Source of the DNA: Streptomyces hayashii
GTDB taxonomy: Bacteria > Actinomycetota > Actinomycetes > Streptomycetales > Streptomycetaceae
Length of the DNA stretch: 56,373 nucleotides
NCBI RefSeq assembly: GCF_024539815.1
Contig: NZ_JAHHIU010000105.1
Span: forward strand, 1-56,373
Direction of reading: 5' to 3'
Under the pieces are notes generated by a model. It was not told the DNA's origin. It saw only the letters and a program-made list of their open reading frames with translations, and made no database searches. Of this stretch, positions 25,600-33,544 are shown in pieces. Each line of letters opens with the position of its first letter. Position 1 is the first letter of the stretch. The translations under genes and the position numbers were made by a program.

Positions 25600-25615
25600 A
25601 CTGGTCTAGACAACC
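25600..25615. promoter_or_regulatory. DasR operator (dre site) upstream of ptsH
   Basis: ACTGGTCTAGACAACC matches 14 of 16 positions of the DasR-responsive element ACTGGTCTAGACCACT. It lies 24-39 bases upstream of the ptsH start, where a repressor would cover the promoter or first transcribed bases. DasR is the GntR/HutC-type repressor relieved by glucosamine-6-phosphate and is known to control PTS genes in Streptomyces. Confidence 0.88.
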
Positions 25616-25638
25616 TGAACACTGAAGGGCAGCATCAC

Positions 25639-25920
25639 ATGGCTGAGCGCCGCGTCAACGTCGGCTGGGCCGAGGGCCTTCACGCCCGCCCCGCTTCCAT
25701 CTTCGTCCGGGCCGCCACGGCCGCAGGCATCCCCGTGACGATCGCCAAGGCCGACGGCAACCCCGTCAACGCGGCCTCCATGCTGGCCGTCCTCGGCCTG
25801 GGCGCCCAGGGCGGCGAGGAGATCGTCCTCGCCTCCGACGCCGAGGGTGCGGACGTCGCCCTCGACCGACTGGCCAAGCTGGTCGCCGAGGGTCTCGAAG
25901 AACTCCCCGAAACCGTCTGA
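25639..25920 (+). CDS. ptsH: phosphocarrier protein HPr
   Basis: General PTS phosphocarrier, 93 residues, which shuttles phosphate from enzyme I to sugar-specific EIIA proteins. The N-terminal site 'GWAEGLHARPAS' has the phospho-accepting H15, and 'NAASMLAVLGLGAQGGEEI' has S47 at the classical regulatory Ser position. The ATG at 25639 is preceded by GAAGGG. The dre site just upstream places it under DasR, in line with N-acetylglucosamine control of the Streptomyces PTS. No ptsI or crr genes occur nearby, so it is a single-gene transcript ending in a strong hairpin. Confidence 0.96.
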   Translation: MAERRVNVGWAEGLHARPASIFVRAATAAGIPVTIAKADGNPVNAASMLAVLGLGAQGGEEIVLASDAEGADVALDRLAKLVAEGLEELPETV

Positions 25921-25938
25921 GCGCGCCGCCATATTCAG

Positions 25939-25974
25939 CGAAGGGCTCGCCCGAATTACCGGGCGAGCCCTTCG
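25939..25974 (+). terminator. ptsH terminator
   Basis: Perfect 15-bp stem (25939-25953 with 25960-25974), arms CGAAGGGCTCGCCCG and complement, 6-base loop AATTAC, starting 18 bases past the ptsH stop. It faces the convergent GntR gene and may serve both. Confidence 0.9.
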
Positions 25975-26044
25975 CATTTCCCGTCGACGGGCAGCGGAAA
26001 TAATCCCCCGCGAATTATCCCCTTCTTTGTATACGGCCCCCGTG

Positions 26045-26740
26045 TTAATGCCGCAGACTCGACATGTTTACGGGAGGTTGCGAAGTTCTCACACGGTCGA
26101 CGCGCTCCGGGCCGCCCGTGAAGCGCAGTCGGTGCGCCGGTGTCGAACGCTCGGCGTGCAGCGCCGTGATCGCCCGCGCGCGCTCCCCGTCCCCGCGCGT
26201 CACCGCGTCCACGATCGCGCCGTGCTCCGCCCAGGACTCCACCGGGTCGGCCGGGGCGTCCACCGCGTACATCCAGGCGATCTTGTGGCGCAGCTGGATG
26301 AGCATCGACGTCAGAGCGGGGCTGCCGGAAGCCTGGGCGAGCGTCTCGTGGAACCAGCCGCCCAAGGAGCGCAGATCGTCGCTGCTGCCCCTCCTGGCCC
26401 GCTCCTGACCCAGCCGGACGAGACCGCGCAGCACCTTCAGATGGGCCTCGGTACGCCGCTGCGCGGCCCGGGAGGCGCCGAGCGGCTCCAGCAGCATGCG
26501 CATCTCCAGCAGGTCGCCGGCCTCCTGCTCGGTCGGCTCCGCGACGCACGCGCCCGCGTGCCGCCGCGTGACCACGAAGCCCTCGGCCTCCAGGGTGCGC
26601 AGCGCCTCCCGGACCGGTACACGGGAGACGCCGTAGCGGCGGGCGAGGAGTTCTTCGGTGAGGCGGCTGCCGCGCTCGTAGACGCCCGTGACGATGTCGT
26701 CCCGGACGGCCGTGCACACCGAGTGCGCCGGAATACGCAT
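26045..26740 (-). CDS. GntR-family regulator (FCD/FadR subfamily)
   Basis: Transcription factor of 231 residues. The N-terminal winged helix has 'MRIPAHSVCTAVRDDIVTGV', 'GSRLTEELLARRYGVSRVPV' and 'REALRTLEAEGFVVTRRHAG'. The C-terminal all-helical FCD ligand domain has 'LLEMRMLLEPLGASRAAQRR', 'GWFHETLAQASGSPALTSML' and 'SWAEHGAIVDAVTRGDGERA', with His/Asp residues that often bind a metal and a carboxylate ligand. The start ATG 26740 has GGAGG 6 bases upstream. It is a different subfamily from DasR. Its target is unknown; a GTATAC palindrome occurs downstream (26029-26034) and an ATCCATGGAT palindrome upstream (26837-26846). Confidence 0.9.
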   Translation of the reverse strand: MRIPAHSVCTAVRDDIVTGVYERGSRLTEELLARRYGVSRVPVREALRTLEAEGFVVTRRHAGACVAEPTEQEAGDLLEMRMLLEPLGASRAAQRRTEAHLKVLRGLVRLGQERARRGSSDDLRSLGGWFHETLAQASGSPALTSMLIQLRHKIAWMYAVDAPADPVESWAEHGAIVDAVTRGDGERARAITALHAERSTPAHRLRFTGGPERVDRVRTSQPPVNMSSLRH

Positions 26741-26880
26741 GACGGACCTCCGCCTTAATCCCCGTGAAACGTCGACGATTGACGTGTGTTCAGCGACTCT
26801 ATTGCAATGAACGGGAATTTCCGATGGCGGGCCGGAATCCATGGATATTTTTTGGACAGCACGCCCCGGGAAACGGCAAA

Positions 26881-26902
26881 GCCCCGGCCGAAGGGCCGGG
26901 GC
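26881..26902 (-). terminator. terminator behind the M23 peptidase gene
   Basis: Perfect 9-bp GC stem GCCCCGGCC/GGCCGGGGC with a GAAG loop, 25 bases past the stop of the leftward M23 gene. Read leftward it is followed by TTTGCCGTTT, a partial U tract. Confidence 0.8.
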
Positions 26903-26926
26903 CGGGCGATCTGCCGTCGCGCGTCG

Positions 26927-27670
26927 TCAGACGTTCACGCCGTGCTTGCGGAGATAGGCGACCGGGTCCATGTCCGAGCCGTACTCCGGGGTGGTACGGG
27001 CCTCGAAGTGCAGATGCGGGCCGGTGACGTTGCCGGTCGCGCCGGAGAGGCCGATGCGCTGCCCCGGGGTGACGTGCTGGCCCACCGAGATCTCGATGGA
27101 CGACAGGTGGCCGTACTGGGTGTACGTCCCGTCGTTCATCCGGATGACCACCTGGTTGCCGTAGGCGCCGCCCCAGCCGGCCTCGACCACGGTGCCGGAG
27201 CCGACCGCGTGCACGGTGGTTCCGCTGGCGGCGTGGAAGTCGATGCCGGTGTGGCTGCCCGAGGACCACAGCGAGCTGCTGGCCTGGTAGCCGGTGGAGA
27301 CGTACGAGCCGGTGATCGGGATCACGAACGTGTTCAGGCGCTTGCGCTCGGCCTCGCGGGCGGCACGCACGCGTGCCTCGCGCTCCTCCACGGCCTTCTT
27401 GACGGCGGCCTGGCGGGCGGCCTCCTCGAACGCCGCCTGCTTCTGCACGGCGACCTGGTCGTCGAGCTGCTCGACGACGGCTTCGCCGGCGGTGACGACG
27501 GGGATCAGCCCGGTCTGCTCGGGGGTGGGCTCGGCGGCGAACGCCGGGGTGGAGGCGACGGTGGCCATCACACCGGTGGTGGTGAGCGCCGCGACGCCCG
27601 CCGCACGGACGGTGGTGCGCTGCATCCGGCTGGGCCGACGATGCTTCCCGGTGGCGCAGGTGAACGCCAT
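26927..27670 (-). CDS. secreted M23 (LytM-type) peptidoglycan endopeptidase
   Basis: Exported metallopeptidase of 247 residues. The N-terminal export signal has a basic region 'KHRRPSR' and a hydrophobic core 'VRAAGVAALTTTGVMATVA' ending 'TPAFAA'. It is followed by a charged coiled-coil linker (about 65-110, 'EEREARVRAAREAERKRL') and a C-terminal LytM domain with zinc ligands in 'SHTGIDFHAASGT' (H and D) and 'GPHLHFEARTTP' (HxH). It cleaves peptide cross-links in the cell wall by family analogy. Its long leader contains a c-di-AMP (ydaO-type) riboswitch, so expression is tied to c-di-AMP as for Streptomyces rpfA and other wall hydrolases. Confidence 0.93.
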   Translation of the reverse strand: MAFTCATGKHRRPSRMQRTTVRAAGVAALTTTGVMATVASTPAFAAEPTPEQTGLIPVVTAGEAVVEQLDDQVAVQKQAAFEEAARQAAVKKAVEEREARVRAAREAERKRLNTFVIPITGSYVSTGYQASSSLWSSGSHTGIDFHAASGTTVHAVGSGTVVEAGWGGAYGNQVVIRMNDGTYTQYGHLSSIEISVGQHVTPGQRIGLSGATGNVTGPHLHFEARTTPEYGSDMDPVAYLRKHGVNV

Positions 27671-27689
27671 GAAGTCAGCGGTGTCCTTT

Positions 27690-27846
27690 CCTTCCCTCTC
27701 GCCTACCGGGTTAGCTGACGGGTTCGGAGCAGGAAGGTCTCCTACGGACCCCCTCGCCTTCGCGCGGGCGTCCGATTCACCCCAGGGACTTCACAAGTGG
27801 GTCCCCGGCTCCCCTGGCTCGCGCCATGCGGGGACTCGGCGATGAC
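27690..27846 (-). ncRNA. c-di-AMP (ydaO/yuaA) riboswitch
   Basis: Leftward leader RNA directly upstream of the M23 gene. The conserved ydaO core is recognisable: read leftward, the 5' part has GAGTCCCCGCATGG followed by GCCAGGGGAGCCGGGGACCC, and the 3' part has CCGAACCCGTCAGCTAACCC then GGTAGGCGAGAGG. These are the joining segments that bind c-di-AMP in this class. In Streptomyces the class controls cell-wall hydrolases and usually turns expression off when c-di-AMP is high. Ends are approximate. Confidence 0.92.
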
Positions 27847-27893
27847 TGTCCGGTGCCGCGGGTGCGGCGCAGTGCCTGACGAACAGCCCGGAT

Positions 27894-27924
27894 GACGCTA
27901 AGCGTCGGGGGTTTCAATCCTCAA
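27894..27924 (-). promoter_or_regulatory. candidate promoter with overlapping palindrome for the riboswitch transcript
   Basis: Read leftward: -35 TTGAGG (27924-27919), 18-base spacer, -10 TAGCGT (27900-27895). The -10 lies inside the odd palindrome GACGCT-A-AGCGTC (27894-27906), a possible operator. Transcription would start near 27888, about 40 bases ahead of the riboswitch core. Confidence 0.5.
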
Positions 27925-28011
27925 ACGATTCACGGGTTTTGTAGCGCATCCCACAGCACAGACGGGCGACTCCGCCCCAATTCGGACACACGGAGGTCTC
28001 AATTCCCACAC

Positions 28012-28052
28012 GCGGGGGCCCTGGTGACGCTCACGTCCACCAGGGCCCCCGC
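28012..28052 (-). terminator. terminator of the M16 peptidase operon
   Basis: 15-bp perfect stem (28012-28026 with 28038-28052), arms GCGGGGGCCCTGGTG and complement, 11-base loop, about 20 bases past the stop of the second M16 gene. There is no U tract. A CACGCGCGTG palindrome begins at its right edge. Confidence 0.8.
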
Positions 28053-28072
28053 ACGCGCGTGCCGTTACCGCA

Positions 28073-29461
28073 CTACTCCGCGGAGACGACCTTCACCTCG
28101 CCGATGCCGAGGGCCTCGACCGGCTCCCTGATCTGTGCCGCGTCACCCACCAGGACCGTCACCAGCCGGTCCACCGGGAAGGCGTTCACGGCCGCCGCGG
28201 TGGCCTCCACCGTGCCCGTCGCGGCGAGCTGCCGGTACAGCGTCGCCTGGAAGTCGTCGGGCAGGTGCTGCTCGACCTGGTCGGCGAGCGTGCCCGCCAC
28301 GGCCGCGGCGGTCTCGAACTTCAGCGGCGCCACGCCGACCAGGTTCTGCACGGCGACGTCCCGCTCGGCGTCGGTGAGACCGTCGGCGGCGAGGGTGCGC
28401 AGCACCTTCCACAGGTCGTCCAGCGCGGGACCGGTGTTGGGGGTGTCGACGGAGCCGCTGATGGCGAGCATCGAGGCGCCCGAGCCGTCGGGCGCGGACC
28501 GCAGGACCTGCCCGAAGGCGCGGACGCCGTAGGTGTATCCCTTCTCCTCGCGCAGGACGCGGTCCAGGCGCGAGGTGAGGGTCCCGCCGAGGCAGTACGT
28601 GCCGAGCACCTGGGCGGGCCACACGCGGTCGTGCCGGTCGGCGCCGATCCGGCCGATCAGCAGCTGCGTCTGGACGGCGCCGGGACGGTCCACGATGACG
28701 ACCCGGCCGCTGTCGTCGGCGGTCACCGGCGGCACGGGCCGCGGCTCGGCCGAGGAGCCCGTCCAGGCGCCCAGGGTGTCGCCCAGGAGCGCCTCCAGAT
28801 CGACGCCCGTGAGGTCGCCGACGACCACGGCGGTGGCCGTCGCCGGGCGGACGTGCCGGTCGTAGAAGGCGCGTACGGCGGCGGAGTCGATCTTCTCGAC
28901 CGTCTCCGCGCTGCCCTGGCGCGGGCGCGACATGCGCGCGGTGGCCGGGAACAGCTCCTTGGAGAGCTCCTTGGCGGCACGCCGGGCGGGGTTGGCCAGC
29001 TCGTGCGGGATCTCGTCCAGGCGGTTGCGGACGAGGCGCTCCACCTCGCTGTCGGCGAACGCGGGCGCGCGCAGGGCGTCGGCGAGCAGACCGAGGCCCT
29101 TGGCCAGACGTGAGACCGGCACTTCGAGACTGAGGCGGACGCCGGGGTGGTCCGCGTGCGCGTCGAGGGTGGCGCCGCAGCGCTCCAGCTCGGCGGCGAA
29201 CTCCTCGGCGGAGTGCTTGTCGGTGCCCTCGGAGAAGGCACGCGCCATGATCGTGGCGACGCCGTCGAGGCCGGCCGGCTCGGCCTCCAGGGGCGCGTCG
29301 AGGAGGATCTCGACGGCGACGACCTGCTGGCCCGGCCGGTGGCAGTGCAGGACGGTCAGGCCGTTGCCCAGCGTGCCGCGCTCGGGCGCCGGGAACGCCC
29401 ACGGCTTGGCCTCGCCCGCCCGGGGCTGGGGGTGGAAGTCCATCGTGGCGAGCTCGGTCAC
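28073..29461 (-). CDS. M16-family peptidase-like subunit lacking the zinc motif
   Basis: 462-residue pitrilysin-type protein. The position that should carry HxxEH reads 'MARAFSEGTDKHSAEE', so it cannot bind catalytic zinc. It retains the C-terminal substrate-binding 'R/Y' region 'EEKGYTYGVRAFGQ' typical of the partner subunit of heterodimeric M16B proteases, and the glycine-rich loop 'YCLGGTLTSRLDRVLREEKG'. The start GTG 29461 overlaps the stop of the catalytic subunit gene by 4 bases. It is therefore most likely the non-catalytic half of a two-subunit protease. It is intracellular (no signal peptide). Confidence 0.88.
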   Translation of the reverse strand: MTELATMDFHPQPRAGEAKPWAFPAPERGTLGNGLTVLHCHRPGQQVVAVEILLDAPLEAEPAGLDGVATIMARAFSEGTDKHSAEEFAAELERCGATLDAHADHPGVRLSLEVPVSRLAKGLGLLADALRAPAFADSEVERLVRNRLDEIPHELANPARRAAKELSKELFPATARMSRPRQGSAETVEKIDSAAVRAFYDRHVRPATATAVVVGDLTGVDLEALLGDTLGAWTGSSAEPRPVPPVTADDSGRVVIVDRPGAVQTQLLIGRIGADRHDRVWPAQVLGTYCLGGTLTSRLDRVLREEKGYTYGVRAFGQVLRSAPDGSGASMLAISGSVDTPNTGPALDDLWKVLRTLAADGLTDAERDVAVQNLVGVAPLKFETAAAVAGTLADQVEQHLPDDFQATLYRQLAATGTVEATAAAVNAFPVDRLVTVLVGDAAQIREPVEALGIGEVKVVSAE

Positions 29462-30807
29462 CGGGCCGCCTCCTCGTTCTCGTCCTGGTCGGCGGGGGCT
29501 TCTGCGGCGGTCGGCTCGTAGACGAGCACCGCGCGGTTGTCGGGGCGCAGGCGGGCCTTGGCGACCTCCCGCACCTCCTCGGGCGTCACGTCCAGCACCC
29601 GCTGGACGGCGGTGAGGGCGAGCTGCGGGTCGCCGAACAGGACGGCGAAGCGGCACAGTTCGTCGGCGCGTCCGGCGACCGTGCCCAGGCGGTCGAGCCA
29701 CTCGCGCTCCAACTGGGCCTGCGCGCGCTCCATCTCCTCGGCCGTGGGGCCCTCCTCGGCGAACCGGGCGAGCTCCTCATCGATGGCGGTCTCGATGACG
29801 GGCACCTCGACGTCGCCGGACGTCTTCACGTCCAGCCAGCCCAGCGAGGGGGCGCCGGCCAGCCGCAGCAGGCCGAAGCCGGCCGCCACAGCGGTCCGGT
29901 CGCGGCGCACCAGCCGGTTGTACAGACGGGAGGACTCGCCGCCGCCGAGGACGGTGAGCGCAAGGTCCGCGGCGTCGCACGCGCGCGTGCCGTCCTCCGG
30001 CAGCCGGTAGGCGGCCATCAGCGCGCGGGCCGGCACCTCCTCCTCGACGACCTCACGCAGCTGCTCGCCGATGACGTCGGGCAGTCCGCCGTCACGGGGC
30101 GCGGGCTTGCCGTCGTGGCCGGGGATGGAACCGAAGTACTTCTCGACCCAGGCGAGGGTCTCCTCCGGGTCGATGTCGCCCACCACGGAGAGCACCGCGT
30201 TGTTGGGCGCGTAGTACGTGCGGAAGAACGCGCGCGCGTCCTCCAGCGTCGCCGCGTCCAGGTCGGCCATCGAGCCGATCGGCGTGTGGTGGTACGGGTG
30301 GCCCTCCGGGTAGGCGAGAGCCGTCAGCTTCTCGAAGGCCGTGCCGTAGGGGACGTTGTCGTAGCGCTGGCGGCGCTCGTTCTTGACGACGTCGCGCTGG
30401 TTCTCCATCGACTCGTCGTCGAGCGCGGTGAGCAGGGAGCCCATCCGGTCCGCCTCCAGCCAGAGGGCGAGCTCCAGCTGGTGCGCGGGCATGGTCTCGA
30501 AGTAGTTGGTGCGCTCGAAGCTGGTGGTGCCGTTGAGGGACCCGCCCGCGCCCTGGACCAGTTCGAAGTGCCCGTTGCCCTTGACCTGGCCCGAACCCTG
30601 GAACATCAGGTGCTCGAAAAGGTGAGCAAGGCCGGTACGGCCCTTGACTTCGTGGCGCGAGCCCACGTCGTACCAGAGGCACACCGCCGCGACGGGGGTC
30701 AGGTGGTCCTCCGACAGCACCACGCGCAGGCCGTTGGCCAGGCGGTGCTCGGTCGCTGTCAGGCCCCCGGAGCCTGCCTGGGCTGTGGCCGTGTGACCCA
30801 TGGGCAT
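29458..30807 (-). CDS. M16-family zinc peptidase, catalytic subunit
   Basis: 449-residue insulinase/MPP-type protease. The inverted zinc motif HxxEH is present in 'GLAHLFEHLMFQGSGQVKGN', and the distal glutamate lies in the region around 'ALDDESMENQRDVVKNERRQ'. 'TSFERTNYFETMPAHQLELA' is the usual third block. The C-terminal half lacks the R/Y pair, which is in the partner encoded next. The start ATG 30807 ('MPMGHTATAQAGSGGL') has GGAAGGGA about 8 bases upstream. It has no signal peptide. It forms an operon with the non-catalytic subunit and is divergent from parC. Confidence 0.9.
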   Translation of the reverse strand: MPMGHTATAQAGSGGLTATEHRLANGLRVVLSEDHLTPVAAVCLWYDVGSRHEVKGRTGLAHLFEHLMFQGSGQVKGNGHFELVQGAGGSLNGTTSFERTNYFETMPAHQLELALWLEADRMGSLLTALDDESMENQRDVVKNERRQRYDNVPYGTAFEKLTALAYPEGHPYHHTPIGSMADLDAATLEDARAFFRTYYAPNNAVLSVVGDIDPEETLAWVEKYFGSIPGHDGKPAPRDGGLPDVIGEQLREVVEEEVPARALMAAYRLPEDGTRACDAADLALTVLGGGESSRLYNRLVRRDRTAVAAGFGLLRLAGAPSLGWLDVKTSGDVEVPVIETAIDEELARFAEEGPTAEEMERAQAQLEREWLDRLGTVAGRADELCRFAVLFGDPQLALTAVQRVLDVTPEEVREVAKARLRPDNRAVLVYEPTAAEAPADQDENEEAAR

Positions 30808-31078
30808 GTACGTCCCTTCCGATCGCGGACGCGGTCGTCGAAACCGCGGTTTTCCTGCCGGTCCTGCCACTGTATGCAAGCGTGCGGACCGTCGGCGAAG
30901 TTCCCGGGCGACGTACGCCGAGAGCGAGATCGCGTAGCCTGCGGGCAGCCGTGGAGGAGGTGCCTCTGCCTACGGGCCCGGACAGCCGACGCCGGGCCCT
31001 CGCCCGCTCTGTCAGTGCCACGGTCCACAATGGTCCGCATCAGATCCCGTCACACGCCCCAGCAAGGAGCCGGCAGCG

Positions 31079-33544
31079 ATGGCCCGCCGCAGCACGAAGA
31101 CCCCGCCGCCCGACGACTCGTACGAGGAGCGCATCCTCGACATCGACGTCGTCGACGAGATGCAGGGCTCCTTCCTCGAGTACGCGTACTCGGTCATCTA
31201 CTCCCGCGCCCTGCCGGACGCCCGTGACGGTCTGAAGCCGGTGCACCGCCGCATCGTCTACCAGATGAACGAGATGGGCCTGCGTCCGGAGCGCGGCTAC
31301 GTCAAGTGCGCCCGTGTCGTCGGCGAGGTCATGGGCAAGCTGCACCCGCACGGCGACGCGTCGATCTACGACGCCCTCGTGCGGATGGCCCAGCCCTTCT
31401 CCATGCGGCTCCCGCTGGTCGACGGCCACGGCAACTTCGGCTCGCTGGGCAACGACGACCCGCCGGCCGCCATGCGGTACACCGAGTGCCGTCAGGCCGC
31501 GGCGACCAGCCTGATGACGGAGTCGATCGACGAGGACACGGTCGACTTCGCGCCCAACTACGACGGCCAGGAACAGGAGCCGGTCGCGCTGCCCGCCGCC
31601 TTCCCGAACCTCCTGGTCAACGGCGCCTCCGGGATCGCGGTCGGCATGGCCACCAACATGCCGCCGCACAACCTGGGCGAGGTCGTCGCGGCCGCCCGGC
31701 ATCTGATCCGCTATCCGGGCGCGGATCTCGACGCCCTGATGAAGTTCGTCCCGGGCCCCGACCTGCCCACCGGCGGCCGGATCGTCGGCCTCTCCGGCAT
31801 CCGGGACGCCTACGAGAGCGGCCGCGGCACCTTCAAGATCCGCGCCACGGTGGCGGTGGAGACGGTCACGGCCCGCCGCAAGGGCCTGGTCGTCACCGAA
31901 CTGCCCTTCACGGTCGGCCCCGAGAAGGTCATCGCCAAGATCAAGGACCTCGTCGGCTCGAAGAAGATCCAGGGCATCGCCGACGTCAAGGACCTCACCG
32001 ACCGTGCGCACGGCCTGCGTCTGGTCATCGAGATCAAGAACGGCTTCGTGCCGGAGGCGGTCCTGGAGCAGCTCTACAAGCTGACGCCCATGGAGGAGTC
32101 CTTCGGCATCAACAACGTGGCCCTGGTCGACGGCCAGCCGCTCACGCTGGGTCTGAAGGAACTGCTGGAGGTCTACCTCGACCACCGCTTCAACGTCGTG
32201 CGCCGGCGCAGCGAGTTCCGCCGCACCAAGCGTCGCGACCGGCTGCACCTGGTGGAGGGCCTGCTGACGGCGCTCGTCGACATCGACGAGGTCATCCGGC
32301 TGATCCGCTCCAGCGACAACAGCGCGCAGGCCAAGGAGCGCCTGATGGAGCGCTTCTCCCTGTCGGAGATCCAGACCCAGTACATCCTGGACACCCCGCT
32401 GCGCCGGCTGACCCGGTTCGACCGCATCGAGCTGGAGGCGGAGAAGGAGCGGCTCAACGAGGAGATCGCCGAGCTGACCCGGATCCTGGAGTCGGACGCG
32501 GAACTGCGCAAGCTGGTCTCGGCCGAACTGGCCGCGGTGGCGAAGAAGTTCGGCACCGACCGCCGTACGGTGCTGCTGGAGTCCTCCGGCGCCACCGCCG
32601 CCGCCGTGCCCCTCCAGGTCGCCGACGACCCCTGCCGCGTGCTGCTGTCCTCCACGGGCCTGCTGGCCCGCACCGCGAACGGCGACCCCTTCGCCGAGGA
32701 CTCCGAGGACACGGACGGCCGGCGCACCAAGCACGATGTGATCGTCTCCGCCGTCCCGGCCACCGCGCGCGGGGAGATCGGCGCGGTCACCTCCTCGGGC
32801 CGTCTGCTGCGGATCAACGTCGTCGATCTGCCGCAGCTCCCCGACACCGCATCGGTGCCGAACCTCTCGGGCGGCGCCCCGCTGGCGGAGTTCGTCTCCC
32901 TGGAGGGCGACGAGAGCGTGATCTGTCTGACCACGCTCGACGAGTCGTCCCCCGGTCTGGCCATCGGCACGGAACAGGGCGTCGTCAAGCGCGTCGTGCC
33001 CGACTATCCGACCAACAAGGACGAACTGGAGGTCATCGGTCTCCGGGACGGCGACCGGATCGTCGGCGCCGTCGAGCTGCGCACCGGCGAGGAGGACCTG
33101 GTCTTCATCACCGACGACGCCCAACTGCTGCGCTATCAGGCCGCGCAGGTGCGGCCGCAGGGCCGGCCGGCGGGCGGAATGACCGGCATCAAGCTCACCG
33201 AGGGCGCGAAGGTGATCTCGTTCACGGCTGTGGATCCCGCGGCGGACGCGGTCGTCTTCACCATCGCGGGTTCGCGCGGAACCCTGGACGACTCGGTACA
33301 GACGACCGCCAAGCTCACCCCCTTCGACCAGTATCCGCGCAAGGGCCGGGCCACCGGCGGTGTGCGCTGCCAGCGGTTCCTGAAGGGCGAGGACTGCCTG
33401 TCCCTGGCCTGGGCGGGCCCCGTCCCGGCCAAGGCGGCCCAGAAGAACGGTCTGCCTGCCGACCTGCCGGAGATCGACCCGCGCCGTGACGGCTCGGGCG
33501 TGTCCTTGCCGAAGACGGTGTCGGTGGTGGCGGGCCCGGTCTAG
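31079..33544 (+). CDS. parC: DNA topoisomerase IV subunit A
   Basis: 821-residue type IIA topoisomerase A subunit. The N-terminal breakage-reunion domain has 'YAYSVIYSRALPDARDGLKP', the quinolone-pocket helix 'LHPHGDASIYDALVRM' and catalytic Y134 in 'AAMRYTECR'. A coiled coil follows (about 400-480) and then a C-terminal beta-pinwheel. I call it ParC rather than GyrA from its position near parE, its separation from oriC genes, and the absence of the canonical GyrA box 'QRRGGKG' (here 'YPRKGRATGGVRCQRF'). The residue at the E. coli GyrA S83 position is Ala (A94). The partner subunit ParE is encoded 15 kb away on the other strand. The stop overlaps the convergent cobW stop by three bases. Confidence 0.93.
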   Translation: MARRSTKTPPPDDSYEERILDIDVVDEMQGSFLEYAYSVIYSRALPDARDGLKPVHRRIVYQMNEMGLRPERGYVKCARVVGEVMGKLHPHGDASIYDALVRMAQPFSMRLPLVDGHGNFGSLGNDDPPAAMRYTECRQAAATSLMTESIDEDTVDFAPNYDGQEQEPVALPAAFPNLLVNGASGIAVGMATNMPPHNLGEVVAAARHLIRYPGADLDALMKFVPGPDLPTGGRIVGLSGIRDAYESGRGTFKIRATVAVETVTARRKGLVVTELPFTVGPEKVIAKIKDLVGSKKIQGIADVKDLTDRAHGLRLVIEIKNGFVPEAVLEQLYKLTPMEESFGINNVALVDGQPLTLGLKELLEVYLDHRFNVVRRRSEFRRTKRRDRLHLVEGLLTALVDIDEVIRLIRSSDNSAQAKERLMERFSLSEIQTQYILDTPLRRLTRFDRIELEAEKERLNEEIAELTRILESDAELRKLVSAELAAVAKKFGTDRRTVLLESSGATAAAVPLQVADDPCRVLLSSTGLLARTANGDPFAEDSEDTDGRRTKHDVIVSAVPATARGEIGAVTSSGRLLRINVVDLPQLPDTASVPNLSGGAPLAEFVSLEGDESVICLTTLDESSPGLAIGTEQGVVKRVVPDYPTNKDELEVIGLRDGDRIVGAVELRTGEEDLVFITDDAQLLRYQAAQVRPQGRPAGGMTGIKLTEGAKVISFTAVDPAADAVVFTIAGSRGTLDDSVQTTAKLTPFDQYPRKGRATGGVRCQRFLKGEDCLSLAWAGPVPAKAAQKNGLPADLPEIDPRRDGSGVSLPKTVSVVAGPV

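Noticed and set aside
26027..26036. TTGTATACGG as a GntR/FadR-type operator
   Set aside because: Contains the GTATAC core, but it lies downstream of both convergent genes (ptsH, gntR), not in a promoter, so an operator role is unsupported.
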